Origin: Sistotremastrum niveocremeum HHB9708
Lineage: Eukaryota; Basidiomycota; Agaricomycetes; Sistotremastrales; Sistotremastraceae
Length of the DNA: 64,000 nucleotides
Reading direction: 5' to 3'
Assembly (NCBI GenBank): GCA_001630475.1
Contig: KV419396.1
Coordinates: 496,001 to 560,000, forward strand
Shown: piece by piece, positions 45,701-57,053 of the stretch
Layout: each line of letters begins with the position of its first letter
How positions within the stretch are numbered: the first letter of the stretch is position 1
Position numbers and translations under genes: made by a program
The notes under the pieces: generated by a model
What the model was told of the DNA's origin: nothing
The model's database searches: none
Seen by the model: the letters and a program-made list of their open reading frames with translations, nothing else

Positions 45701-45819
45701 TCGACCAGCTTCCCATTGCGTAGGAGGCCTAACACGGACTGGAGATGTGTCAGGCGGAGACAAAGAAGAAAGACACGCGACGCCGCACCTGCAACCGTTA
45801 TTGATGCATTGCTGGCCAT
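42785..45819 (-). CDS. KIP3: Kinesin-8 motor (Kip3/Klp5/Klp6 type)
   Basis: Microtubule plus-end motor that trims and positions microtubules in spindle and nucleus movement. The start at 45819 and a first intron give MASNASITVAVRVRPPTQWE. Motor landmarks: FMFDRVFDGSARQVDVYEGT, FNATVFAYGATGCGKTHTIS (P-loop, after removing a 51-base intron), GTDEDPGIIYLTMAELF, switch I NETSSRSHA, switch II DLAGSERA, NSKLTRLLKFSLGGNCKT and HNTLIYAERATKIKTKV. The sequence around the P-loop (ATGCGKTHTISGT) is typical of kinesin-8. A coiled coil follows (IQRLNEQVAELKAKL), then a long basic Ser/Arg tail (SSRQSVSSPRRTSGSPRKVA), likely a second microtubule site. About 980 residues, with very few introns compared with its neighbours. 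Confidence 0.92.
45318..45368 (-). other. 51-base intron without in-frame stop in kinesin-8
   Basis: On the minus strand it begins gtatgt and ends gacacag, a multiple of three with no stop in the coding frame. Spliced, the P-loop reads FAYGATGCGKT; unspliced, 17 residues (VCFLNGSSENVLMLSTQ) would be inserted right in front of the P-loop. All kinesins have FAYGxTGxGKT unbroken, so the intron must be removed for a working motor. Confidence 0.85.
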
Positions 45820-45997
45820 TGTGGTTCAGAAGTCGTGTCGGGCAGCTTCGTAGCACTGCCCAGAAGGTCTAGCAGCTGTGGTCGCTTTGAGAGCTGAGAC
45901 TAGTACTTGAACTTGTTTACGCGAGCCAAACACATGAAGCGCGGCTCTCTGTCACGTGACACTTTGCTTTTCCTTTCCGAGCCATTTTCAGAAACTT

Positions 45998-47245
45998 ATG
46001 AGCTCTGACATTATCGTCAACGCCCCAGCAGATTTCCATGTCCATTTGCGTCAAGGATCACTCTGCCATGTCGTGACTCCTTGTGTCAGGAAAGGAGGCT
46101 TCACTCTTGCATATGTCATGGTCGGTCCATCGCACGCTCAGCCCACCTAGCGTTGACTGGGATCAGCCAAATCTCAAACCTCCGATCACAACTACGGACC
46201 AAGCTCTTGCCTACAAGGCCCTGTTGGAATCCATAGACCCACATGTGGATTATCTGATGACTCTCTATCTTGCGCCAGAGTTAACTCCCGAGGAGATCAG
46301 AAAAGCCAAGCGAGCAGGAGTTGTTGGTTCGTTGCCACTTTTTCTCTCGTTGCTGTAGATCTCAATTGAATCGCGAAGGCGTCAAGTCTTATCCTCGGGG
46401 TGTTACTACCAACTCTGACGCCGGCATCGAAAATTATGAGGTCTACTATCCCGTGTTCGAAGCCATGGAGCAAGAAGGGCTGGTCTTGAACTTACACGGC
46501 GAGGTACCATCTGATGCCGATAACGTGAGTATGCTGATATCGAATTGAAACGCTTGCCAACCATGTGAGAAATAGAACGTATGCGTTTTGAACGCTGAGG
46601 AACGCTTTCTGCCACAGCTGGTCAAATTACATAAACGATTTCCGGCCCTGCGAATCGTACTTGAACACGCTACTACACGTGCAGCAGTAGAAGTGGTGAA
46701 GAGCCTCGGCGATACTGTGGCTTGTACAATAACAGCACACCATCTGGCGCTCACGGTAGACGATTGGGCTGGACAATCATTCCACTTCTGCAAGCCTGTC
46801 GCCAAGTTTCCCGACGATCGCAAAGCTCTGCAGGACGTTATACGTCAAGGTAAGCCGCATGGCTGTCTGAAAAAAGAAATAATTCTCATACATCCCAGGA
46901 CACCCTCGTTTCTTCTTGGGTTCCGACTCTGCACCTCACCCCATTGCGTCCAAATTACAAAGCACCCCTAATCATGGCTGTGCGGCTGGGGTGTACACGT
47001 CCCCTATACTGCTTCCTTTAGTAGCTCATCTGCTAGAATCGTTTGGCGCGCTTGAGAGACTAGAAGGATTCGCGAGTTCAGCAGGACGTCAGTTTTACGG
47101 GAGAGCGGCGACGGCGTCCGGACCGAAGGTGGTGCTACGACGATTTAAGCACATAGTAGAGGCTGCAGACACTGTGCAGAGCGACGAGCACCAGCTCCTG
47201 AGCTTTTGGGTTGGCAGGGAGCTGAACTGGGTAATCGCAGAATAA
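45998..47245 (+). CDS. URA4: Dihydroorotase
   Basis: Third step of pyrimidine synthesis: closes N-carbamoyl-aspartate to dihydroorotate, using two zinc ions. Single-domain type as in E. coli PyrC and yeast Ura4. Landmarks: metal site HxH in NAPADFHVHLRQGSL, then AYVMPNLKPPITTT after an intron, the carboxylated lysine in GVKSYPRGVTTNSDAG, His in LVLNLHGEVPSD, His in RIVLEHATTRAAVE, ACTITAHHLALTVDDW, and the catalytic Asp in FFLGSDSAPHPIASK. The C-terminal strand NWVIAE ends it. About 340 residues over six exons, normal for the family. The start lies 178 bp from the kinesin start, head-to-head. Confidence 0.94.
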
Positions 47246-47404
47246 GAACGGAATCAAATCTGGTTTGCGCGGGCGCTAAAGATGATGTGATCGAGTTGCT
47301 TTCGGTTCCCAACTCTCAAGTAGCCATCTGTTCATGAATCCGCGCGACGATAAGCGGAGCACAGCCTTGTGCTCTTTGGCACACCTCTAATCTACTCATC
47401 TTCA

Positions 47405-49312
47405 ATGGGCGGCAACAAACGGAAGAAACAACAGCAACATCAGGCTACGGTGGAAGATGATGAGGAGGACGACTTGCCAGTGGGACTCGCAGGCATGGGT
47501 TCATTCAGTTATTTCGTGCTCTCAGCCCCGTAGCTCATGTGTGAGGTCAGGCCTGCTTGATGAATTCGATGAGACCCATAATGGTGGCTATTTTGATGAA
47601 GACGATGAGGAAGAGGAATATGAACAGGATTACCCAGGCTATAACGGCGCATATGGCCACCACGATGACCGAGGACGACAAGGCTATCCCATGAGCTATG
47701 GCGGAACGGGGCAATATGCACAACATGCACAAGCACTGGCAGCTCAACACGCCCAAGCAGCCCAACATGGCCATCCCGCAACTCATCAAGTACAGGGGCA
47801 AGGATCTGGGCAAGGGCTCCCAAATCGAGCGCCCTTGGGCAGTGCGATGCATGAGCTCAAGTCGCTATTTGCTCGGGGAGGCTCAGATGTGAACGGCGCT
47901 CAAGGGAACGCTCTCCATGAAGCTGCCCTCATGGGAAAACTGCAGGAATTGGAACGACAGAAAGCAACCTTGGAGGCGGCGCGAAACCAGCAACAACAAC
48001 CCAAACGAGGACGTGCTAATGCTCAGAGCGGACGACGTGAGTCCCCGAATGAGCAGCGTAACGGGAAAGGCAAGGCACAGGCCAAGGCTCACGAAGAACG
48101 GGGATGGAACGCGGCCCCTGCCCAAGCCTACCACCAACAGTCAGAAGATCGCAATTTCGCTACCGCCTGGGGAGAAGCAGAGCAGGGCTGGAACACGCCC
48201 TCGAACGTCGTAACAGGATGGGGGACCGAACAATCGATATGGCCTGATCAGGAGCCCAGAGAAGAATATACTCAAACTAGTGGATGGGACGCTCAACCGA
48301 CTTGGCCTGAGGACGAGAAGGGCAAGGGAAAAGGAAAGGGCAAGGGCAACCAGGGCAATCAAGGCAATCAAGGCAAGGGCAACAAAGGTGGAAACGAGGG
48401 GAAGGGAGGCAAGAAAAACAAAGGTAACAACCAAGTGCACGTCAGGACAGCTTGGGAACAAGAACAAGAGGAAGAAGAGGTATTTTCTCTCAACATACTC
48501 AACCTGATCTCTAATCCATTGTCTTCAGAGAACCGAAGTCGATCCCATGATCTGGGGACCCTATCCATCCAACACACTCAAAATGGCTGCCACTGAAAAG
48601 GTCACGGTCCTTGATGGATCAGTGCCCGGGAAGCCCACTGCAGAGGTACGATTTGTCGAATCTGGCGGTGCGGCATTGCTACCCGCGGAACGTGCACTGT
48701 ACGGTCGCGATCGCCATGTCAAAGATCGTATAAGGTACATGATTGAGGAGACCTGTAAATCCCGGACTCAATATTGACTAGATGGTCCTTTGACCCAACC
48801 AAGGAAGAGAAAGTGTCCAGACTTCTCGATTGGATCCAGGCCACAAGCCACGCAGTTGCAACATTTGGCGTGAGTACTATTACTTGCAAGACACAAGGTT
48901 TTTCAGAATATTTTCGAACAGCTTCAGAAATTTCTTGAAAGTGGCCAGAGGGGAGCGATCATAGCGAATGCGGGGTATCGGTCCTATATGAATCCCCAAG
49001 AGCCCGCATTCGACTGGATAACATGGCCTTTCGTTGTGAAGACACTGGATCGCACGCTGCAACAGTCGTTGGCATATTATGATCCGGCAGCCCAAGTGCT
49101 GGTGTTTGTTTTTCTTCTATCGGAGACTGGCAGTTCGGTCCGTCCGTTTTTGTTCATAAGCGATGACCTTGACGCATATTTTGCTTTAGATAGCGATCTG
49201 GCGTCGAAGACTGGACGTTCCTTCATCCCTTCGAATAACATACCGTAAAGAGCTCGACCGCAGAAAGGCTGAATTGGCTAAACAAAGCCTCGAAATTATC
49301 ACTGATACGTAG
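47405..49312 (+). CDS. Low-complexity protein with conserved C-terminal domain, function unknown
   Basis: I do not recognise a named family, though similar proteins occur in mushrooms. It starts MGGNKRKKQQQHQATVEDDE; after a 52-base intron comes an acidic Tyr-rich stretch (GGYFDEDDEEEEYEQDYPGY), a Gln/Ala/His run (QYAQHAQALAAQHAQAAQHG), a helix (ALMGKLQELERQKATLEAAR), Trp-punctuated spacers, and a Lys/Gly/Asn run at 48316-48430. The folded C-terminal part reads EVDPMIWGPYPSNTLKMAAT, LLPAERALYGRDRHVKDRIR, WSFDPTKEEKVSRLLDWIQA, AFDWITWPFVVKTLDRTLQQ and VLVFVFLLSETGSSIAIWRR. The stop is at 49310 in the simplest model. A Lys-rich downstream stretch ending RFAD at 49440 could be a final exon, but the phases do not fit cleanly. 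Confidence 0.7.
48316..48430 (+). repeat. Short tandem GGCAA(G/T)-type repeat coding for Lys/Gly/Asn
   Basis: Imperfect tandem units such as aagggcaa and aatcaaggc encode KGKGKGKGKG, then NQGNQGNQGKGN and GGKKNKGNN. It lies within the coding region of the unknown gene. A positively charged Gly/Asn run of this kind could bind RNA or promote condensation; unit number may vary between strains. Confidence 0.7.
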
Positions 49313-49646
49313 GTTGAAGTTCTAGTTCAGAAGTTCGATACGGCTGATATTTTGAAATCAGTCCCCAGTCCACTCCCCAGATACAGGTTCAACAGGTGGC
49401 TCCTCCGAAAAAGAAGAAATGGTTCCGGTTCGCGGATTAGTTTGGTGATTATTGTTTCTTTTATGGGCTTATTCTTGCTTTGTCTTTGCATGCTTTCCTT
49501 TCCTCTGTCATCCCTTGTATATTCTTCCAAAGATCCCATCTTGAATACTGTATATCAACCGAGCTGCGAACTGTAATATATTGCATTACTAGCTAGGTGT
49601 AAGCACGACTAGCTTCCGGGGAGTGATGAGAAAGATGGTACGTGAA

Positions 49647-50499
49647 TTAGCGTTTTGATTCGAACAAAGACTATCAGAGGGATTAGAGATGAACCGCGTC
49701 TCAGACGGAGAAGCACGCACTCGTAAATAATAAATCTGCCAGCCACAGACCAAGAACAGAACAATGCCTTGTACAATTGACCACCATTTGACACGGTCGT
49801 TGGTTGACTCCGCCGTGTTGCGATGAACCTTTTCTCGTACGACAATATACTCCTGTTCGTCTTTCACAGACTGGAGGCCGATTGCGAGGTCTCGGATCTC
49901 TCTCTCCATTGGGGCTATTGATTCTGGGAGGGCGGACAAAATGTGAATAAGGTTGAATCTAAAAGAGGAACGACTTACCGTCTTCTCCCACGTAAACTAT
50001 GCCGTGTACGTTGAAACTGGATGGGTCAGGACATGCATGATCGTGTGATCAGGCTTAACACACCTGACTATTTTGTCGGCGACAGGACTCATGAGATTCG
50101 AGAAACAATATTCGTATCGACCGTCGTGTTCGGCAGTGATGGATACCGAGCCGGTGGATTGTTTGAAATGCTTGCCTAGCGCAAGGTTGTGTGGGTCTGC
50201 TAACTGGATAGGAGCAACATGAGAAGATATTCGACAAGAGTAGGAAGCCAATTAACCCAAAAGTCGATGTCCAGGTGTCCACCACCACCAACTTGATACG
50301 TGACTGTCATCTGGACATTCGCATTAGCACTTTGGTAACCGAACACGTCCTGGGGATGCACCTTGTCGTTGACATGGAGATCTTCGAAGAAACACTCCTT
50401 AGTGTTGGATTTGACCTCTATCATATGCGAAACGGTGGTTTGGAGGGAGCATAGTAATAACAATAAGGTCGGGATGGGGAGAATACGAGTGGGCAACAT
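49647..50499 (-). CDS. EMP24: p24 family cargo receptor (Emp24/TMED2-like)
   Basis: Type I membrane protein of COPI/COPII vesicles that helps package secretory cargo. Signal peptide MLPTRILPIPTLLLLLCSLQ (start 50499; an ATG at 50529 is the alternative). The lumenal GOLD domain has the two disulfide cysteines in NTKECFFEDLHVNDK and DGRYEYCFSNLMSPVADK, plus GGGGHLDIDFW. Then, after introns, come FNVHGIVYVGED, a coiled coil (MEREIRDLAIGLQSVKDEQE and YIVVREKVHRNTAESTNDR), a transmembrane helix (WWSIVQGIVLFLVCGWQIYY) and, after a last intron, a short tail LRSLFESKR. The tail has Leu-Phe in place of the usual Phe-Phe and no dilysine pair. The frame after the transmembrane part only closes sensibly with that last intron. 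Confidence 0.9.
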
Positions 50500-50848
50500 T
50501 GCAGCCGTCACTGGAGGTGATGGATTCAAGCTCCGACGATACGCGATTATCTGTCGGAATAAAATACTGAATATTCATTGAAAGACAGGCATGGAAGTTG
50601 CGATGGGTTTGGACGAATAAATGGCAGAAAATACGGCGCAGAAAGAGGCAACGACGGCGCAGTAATAAATGTTGCAGACCTGGAGGTGCGGAGTTGATTT
50701 GAGTTGGCCTTTACTACAAATTTCGCCGGGGCGCTTGTTCGTGTTGATCCATCGCCTCCCGCATTGAACACGCGTTTTCCTCAACCCTCAACCACAACCT
50801 GCTTGTATCCCTCTCTTATCTCACCGATATCCTATAACCCAAACTACA

Positions 50849-51935
50849 ATGGCCGACACTGAACACACGGTATGTATGCTTAGTGGCTACGGAAACTCAC
50901 GTTCTTTTGTTCCACTCGACAATGGAGCCTTGATGTTTTCCTGCCACTCACACTTCTTGCAACAACGTATCTGATATCACTTTAGGAGGAGGTCGATCCT
51001 CAATTTGAACCCGTTATCAAGCTCACCGATCAAGTCGAGACTAAGACTCATGAAGAAGACGAGGATGCTCTCTTTAAAATGTATAAAGCAACTTCATATC
51101 GTTCATTGATGACCGACGATCTGATCGCGATCGCAGGAGAGCCAAACTTTTCCGCTTCGAAACGACCTCTTCAGAGTGGAAGGAACGTGGCACTGGTGAT
51201 GTTCGTCTCCTGCAGCACAAGACAACCAAAAAGGTCCGCCTCGTCATGCGACGTGACAAGACCTTGAAAGTCTGTGCAAACCACTCCAGTAAGTCGATCT
51301 CCTTTCTGTGGCTTTATCATAGGCTCATTATTTTGCAAGTCACCTCCGATATGCGTCTGATGCCCAACATCGGGTCTGATCGAAGTTGGGTTTGGAAGGT
51401 CGCTGCTGATGTTTCGGAAGGAGAACCCACCGCGGAGACTCTTGCCATCAGATTTGCCAACGCTGATAGTATGCAATGTCATTATCCATCGTACACCCTT
51501 TCTGACTTTCTTCCAGATGCACAGAGCTTCAAATCAGAGTTCGAGAAGGCTCAGAAAATCAACGTCGATGTCGCTGCTAACCCTCCCGCGCCTGTAGCTG
51601 CTGCACCAGCCCCTGTTGCTCCCGCGGAAGAGGCTCCCAAACCCACTGAGGCAGAGGCTGCCCCTGAGCCCGCCGCAGAAGCGGAGGCTGAGAAGCCGGC
51701 TGAAGTCGAACCGGCTACTGCTGCCCCGGAGCCTGAAGCCGAGAAGGCACCCGAACCCGCTAATGAAGAGACTTCGAAAGAAGAGCCCGCCGTTCCCGCC
51801 GCTGAAGAGACGAAAGAGGAAGAAGTCAAAGAGGACGAGGCAAAGGACGAGACGAAGGAGCCTGAGGAAGCCAAAGAGGAAGCTAAGGAAGCGGCAGAGG
51901 TAAAGGAGGAAGGCAAAGAGACTAAGGAAGATTGA
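50849..51935 (+). CDS. YRB1: Ran-binding protein 1 with long acidic tail
   Basis: Cytosolic co-activator of RanGAP that releases export complexes by binding Ran-GTP. Exon 1 is MADTEHT; then [20 protein letters not shown], and over a further intron the RanBD1 core: [60 protein letters not shown] and [20 protein letters not shown] with [20 protein letters not shown]. All Ran-contact motifs are there. Downstream sits an unusual run of about 115 residues made almost only of Glu, Ala, Pro and Lys ([20 protein letters not shown], then [15 protein letters not shown]), much longer than in yeast Yrb1, ending GKETKED. Open frames antisense to this tail are by-products of its biased codons. Confidence 0.93.
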
Positions 51936-52130
51936 GTAGTATTTGTTCAGGCGTGTTACCCGTCTTCTATACCATCGGATTAAATTTTCCACCTTCAATC
52001 ATCTTATCTTGAGAATAAATCTCCTGACGATCTGCTGCCTAACAAATCACAACAATAGTACAAACTGAGTGCGGAAGCTCATGCAAAAATTACAAAGTTT
52101 ACATATACATATACAGCGCGTCTGTTGACC

Positions 52131-54459
52131 CTATAATGAATCATGATCCTTCTCTAGTTTGGACTCCTCCTCCGCCCATGCAGCCCAGAATGCTGCGCCA
52201 TCTCCCCGAGACCAGTACAAGGCGGGAGTGCGACCTTGCGCGACCGCTTGGTTGATTAGGACATGCCGGATTCCCTAGGATCAAAGTTCGATTAGGGTCG
52301 GGAGAAATAATGCGTCAATTTGCTTACAGATCCGCTGTCAAAAAGTCAGCTTGTTCCTCAAAATTGAATATCGCTGGTAGAGAACTCACGGGACTTCGTA
52401 CATCGGTTCCAGAAGTATTTTCTCCTGAGATGGCCGTTGAGCTTAAATTGCGGCAAAGAATTCCGAAAGTACCATAATCCCTCGAAGCCCTCTGGCACCG
52501 CCGCCCCTCTCCGCGGCCGATTTACAGACTTCACGTACCGCAGCTGTCGTGAATCGTATCTCAACGCCCGAATATCCAAAAAGTGCAACATATTGAGACA
52601 TCAGCGAGCCACGGACTTCTGTAAGTATTCGGTAGAGGTCGGATGTCGTCAGAGGTGAAAGGGTCGCAAGAGTTGGGAGACGAGAGACAAATTCCGGAAT
52701 AAAACTGAGGTTGCGTAAGTCGCAGATTGAGGTATTAGTATTGGTGGCTGAAGACTTACCCGTATTTCACTAGATCTATTACGCATGATAGTATAAGCCC
52801 CAGATCAGGTCACGCAAACACTAGAACGTACCTTCGGGTCTCACCAAATCCAGGAGCTCCGGCTTCTTAGCCCCATTCCGATTGAAGAAAGGCAACGAGC
52901 GATCGTCTGCGAGCTTAGATCCAGCTAGATTGGCTGTAAAGCCGATCGACTACAAAGGTATTAGCATATAGAGGAGGAGGAGAGAAAGAAATCAATCGGC
53001 GTACCCCACGAGCGACGCGCCGTCGAATCACATCCTCAAGCCCAACAAATGCCCCACTGCATATGAAGAGGACATTGGAAGTGTCTACCTGGTAAGTATC
53101 CTGTTTTGCTAGAGTGTCCCAAAATTAGCGCGGAGAAATTAACTTGAGAACCGCACTTACGTCCCGCAGAAAATCCAGGTCTCCGACTTCGTTCAGGACT
53201 TCCTTGTGAAGCATCGGAGCTGCTTGGAGGCGCTGCTTTAGTTTGTACGGTGACCACACCACCCTCCATCATCCGCAAAAGAGCCTGCTGTACACCTTCG
53301 CCGCCTACGTCTCGAGACCCCTCGGAGGAACCAGAGCCTGAACCCCGTCGGGAAAGCTGTCATCGTTCAGTTTCCACAGGTCCAAACATGCAGAGCCATA
53401 GTTACTTTATCAACCTCGTCGATATAAACAATGCCCATACTGTGGAATGAGTTGAGTACCGGGAGATACTGACACACATATAGAAGGACTAGTACCTTGC
53501 TCGCTGAGCATCCCAATTAGATGATTGTAGCTAGGAAACAAATCAATTTTGATTTAATAGCTCTTGGCGCTGATCCATTACCAGCCGTTGAATGCACATC
53601 TCTACATCCTCTCCAACATCTGGCATTCCATCAGGTTGACATCACGAATGAACACAGAGACACTAACATCCAGCCTGTTGTCGTTGCTCAGTTTCTTATT
53701 GAGATGAGAAAACCAGAACTCACCTGGGTAAAAGCTGTCGCGTCACTGACTGAGAAAGGGACATCGAGGACTTTCGCTAGGGTTCTGACCAGAAGGGTCT
53801 TCCCGGATCCAGTTGGGCCACTGCAGTAGAAGTTTAGCTCACCGAGCTTGACGCTGAGGAGAGACTGACATCATCAGGACATTACTCTTCTCAAACAGAG
53901 GAGTGTATCGAGTGTTGGAGAGAGGGTTGAATGGAGACGCGAATGGCACACGGTAAGGATGAGGGTATAGGTTGGCAGGAGTGACCGGACTCCTGGATCC
54001 CGACGCTGCAGGTTGCGAGTTTATGACGTCTCGAGAGTCGCCCTCGTCAGCGGGGTTCTCGGGTGGAGGACTCCATGCAGGTGGGGGCTCTTCTTGTAAC
54101 GAGGTGATATTCGCTCGTACTCGATTGTAATGGTTATATATTCTGTCGAGTTATGTGTGAGTTCGGACGGGAATTGACAGTGACTTTGAGGACCGACGCG
54201 ACACTCAAGATCTTCTTCGCAATGGGTTGTCCGACAATGAATTCATCTAGGTATTGAACCAGCTATTGCGGTTAGACGTAAGACGTAGTCCCGATAACAG
54301 TTCATGTAACTCAATATTCACCTGTCTTGGAGTTGCCAGAACAATTGGTCTCTGGAATGTGGATTCGACCTCTTGCCGAGGAACATAGTCGTATCTGGGT
54401 TGCGTTCGTATAGTTCTTATGAACTGCACTATGCCATGTCGCCGACTATGACGAAACAT
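52131..54459 (-). CDS. MCX1: Mitochondrial ClpX-type AAA+ ATPase (Mcx1)
   Basis: Matrix AAA+ unfoldase related to bacterial ClpX. The start at 54459 gives [20 protein letters not shown], a basic, acid-free presequence. After intron removal come [20 protein letters not shown] and [15 protein letters not shown], Walker A in [41 protein letters not shown], and Walker B in [12 protein letters not shown]. The C-terminus reads [20 protein letters not shown] and KLEKDHDSL. No N-terminal zinc-binding domain is seen, as in yeast Mcx1; without it and with no ClpP gene here, work with a peptidase cannot be claimed. It is cut into many small exons. Its start lies only 77 bp from that of cactin. Confidence 0.85.
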
Positions 54460-54536
54460 GTCTTGACTCCGGTTGGCTGGCGGACCAAAACGAGCACAAA
54501 CAGTTCTCTCTGGTCAGTACAAGTCCTTCTTCGATA

Positions 54537-56943
54537 ATGCCGCGATCTAGATCGCCAACTCGACATAGCAGCAGACGCGACGACGGCGACCGTTATCGAG
54601 AAGACAGAGACAGGACAGAAAGGACGAAGCGACGGCACAGGAGTGTTAGCAGCGATGACGCTCCGAGAACAAGAGACCGAAGCCGGAGTCGAGAAAGACA
54701 CAAGGAAGACTCAAAGAAAAAGTAAGGCTCAGATTATCTACAACATGCTGTGTACTAATACGCGCATAGAAAGAAAAGAGAGAAATCTGCTGAACGGCGA
54801 GCCCGCAAAGAGACCAAGCAGCGTCTGCGTGCAGAAGAAGAATCTCGACAGGTGGCCGAACTGAGCGTATATACAGCCACGGACAACCCCTTTCATGATG
54901 CCAACCTTGGCCAGCAGTTCAAATGGCACAAGAAGGCAGAAAAGGAGAAGAAGATGGGCCTATCCGCTCTGGAGGCTCAACAGAGAGATGCTCAACGTCG
55001 TGCCGAGGCCAAACGAGAATTGGAGATTCTGAACAAACGACGCGCAGAGAGGGAGATTGAACAGCAACTACGAGAGGAAGAGGAAACCAGGATGGCTCGA
55101 CTTGCTGACAGTGCTCAAATGGCCGATTGGCTTGCCAAGGATGGCGATTTCCAGTTAGAGCAGGAGTGGAAGCGCGCAGGCATTCGTCTCAAGGAGAAGA
55201 GGGCCAAAGCCATTGACTTCCTTGCACTGAATTTGAAATATGCCAGCGCGGCTAACGGGGAATCCGATGGGCTCGACCTGGAGGATGACGGTCTTGAGAT
55301 TGACCTCGACGAGCCATATGCTATTTTTGAGGTGAGTGTGGCTTTTTTCTATCTGTGCATTTTTGACCCGTTCGCAGAACCTCTCACTCCAACAAACAGA
55401 GGAACTTCGAGATGACATTCAGCGTTATTTGACTGTTGAGAAATCGGAAACAAATATTGATTTCTGGACTGTAAGTTGGTCTTGCATCGATGGATCGTGA
55501 TACTCAATTGGAATCAGAATATGATGGTTGTATGTGAGGATCGACTAGAGCGCCTCAACCGAGATAGACGAATTGGTCAAGATCCTCGGGCTGCAGATGT
55601 CAATGCTGCAGTGGAATCCGAGATCACAGGACTTCTTTCGGGAAAGAACTATGACCAGCTCAACCTTCTTCAGGGCCAAATACGAGCGAAACTAGAAAGT
55701 GGAGAACCTGTCGACACTGATTATTGGGAAAGCCTTTTGAAAAGTGTATTTGTCTGGAAAGCCAAGGTATGCAAATGTGATCTACAGCATTGCCTTTTTG
55801 CTAATCTCCGCCTTCTGCAGTCGAAACTCAAAGCCGTACATGAAGTTGTTGTTCGAAATCGATTAGAGCAATTACGCAAGAAACAACGGGATGAGGCATT
55901 GCAAGCTCAGCAAGAATTACTCGCTGGTGTTCAGCCGGATGCCGACATGGATGTCGAAGGGCAGGCAGATGAAGATGTGCCTATGGAAGAGATGGACGGA
56001 GACTATGTGGAATATCGTCCAGACATGAGCCCACCACCTATACCTGCAACGAAATTGGCTCTCGATGATCGAGAACTTGAGGTTATAAGTGAAAAGGCTT
56101 ACTGGAAAGATCTTGTAGGTTCTTCGCTTTACTTCGATCCGCATTGCTTATCAAATTTTAGTTCACACTGCGACATTCGGTTACCGGAAGTCGATTCGTT
56201 GCGAAAGTCACTACCGCGGCTCCCGAACCCGAAGTGCAAGAGGCACCTGTGGGGGTCGACATGGCATCGGAAGCGATGTATCGAGCAGAGGCAGAGAGGG
56301 CAATGGAAGAAGAGGAAGAATTGTTCAACTTGGAGGAGAACATCTCACATCCGACTACGTATACTTGGGAAGACAAATATCGGCCAAGGAAACCTCGGTA
56401 TTTCAACCGAGTGCATACCGGCTATGAATGGAACAAGTACAACCAGACCCACTATGAGTACGCTGATTTCATGCTTTTATCCGTTTCAAAGGCTGACAGA
56501 GTTAAAAGTACCGACAATCCACCTCCCAAAGTTGTCCAGGGATACAAGGTAAATCAAGCGTGCTGGCTAAGTTTCTCACATTGATCTGCTTTCTAGTTCA
56601 ATATATTTTACCCCGATCTCATCGACAAGTCAAAGGCGCCTACGTATAAAATTGTACGAGAACCAGGCAACGATGACACTGTTCTGTTGCATTTTACCGC
56701 TGGACCGCCTTACGAGGATATCGCCTTCAGAGTCGTCGATCGCGAGTGGGAATACTCGCACAAGAGGTAAGCAACGACTTGAATGTTCGAAGATGACCTG
56801 ACTCAAACCTTTCACAGAGGTTTCCGCAGCAGCTTCGACCGCGGATGTCTCTCGTTATGGTTCAATTTCAGACGCAATGTAAGCCGCACTCTGACTATAT
56901 CTGACCACCAGTCTCACACCACCTTCAGTTCTATCGGAAATAA
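54537..56943 (+). CDS. CACTIN: Cactin, spliceosome-associated protein
   Basis: Nuclear protein that associates with the spliceosome (Cay1 in S. pombe). The start gives MPRSRSPTRHSSRRDDGDRY, an SR-rich N-terminus. Then come NPFHDANLGQQFKWHKKAEK, charged coiled-coil (LEAQQRDAQRRAEAKRELEI), TRMARLADSAQMADWLAKDG, the cactin mid domain (DDIQRYLTVEKSETNIDFWT, AAVESEITGLLSGKNYDQL, DTDYWESLLKSVFVWKAK) and the C-terminal domain: PTTYTWEDKYRPRKPRYFNR, VHTGYEWNKYNQTHYDTDNP, PPKVVQGYKFNIFYPDLIDK, HFTAGPPYEDIAFRVVDREW, FDRGCLSLWFNFRRNFYRK. The last, the most conserved part of all cactins, needs an intron at 56458-56508. Start to stop is complete, about 700 residues. Confidence 0.93.
56458..56508 (+). other. 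51-base intron without in-frame stop in cactin
   Basis: It begins gtacgc, ends ttaaaag, is a multiple of three and stays open in the coding frame. Spliced, the protein reads NQTHYDTDNPPPKVVQGYK, which is the conserved cactin sequence; unspliced, 17 extra residues would split it after HYE. Confidence 0.82.
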
Positions 56944-57053
56944 TTTGCCCTTTTATGCGTTGTTCCATAGGTATCGTGGCACACTTTGTATTGTTACTTG
57001 TTGAGAACCAAAATATTTATACCACCGCGTCAGCTGGCGAAAATAGAATCGCC

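Noticed and set aside
51534-51998. Long Ser/Ala- and Leu/Arg/Phe-rich frames antisense to the YRB1 tail
   Set aside because: They mirror the GAG/GCC-rich codons of the E/A/P/K tail; all frames stay open there for compositional reasons.
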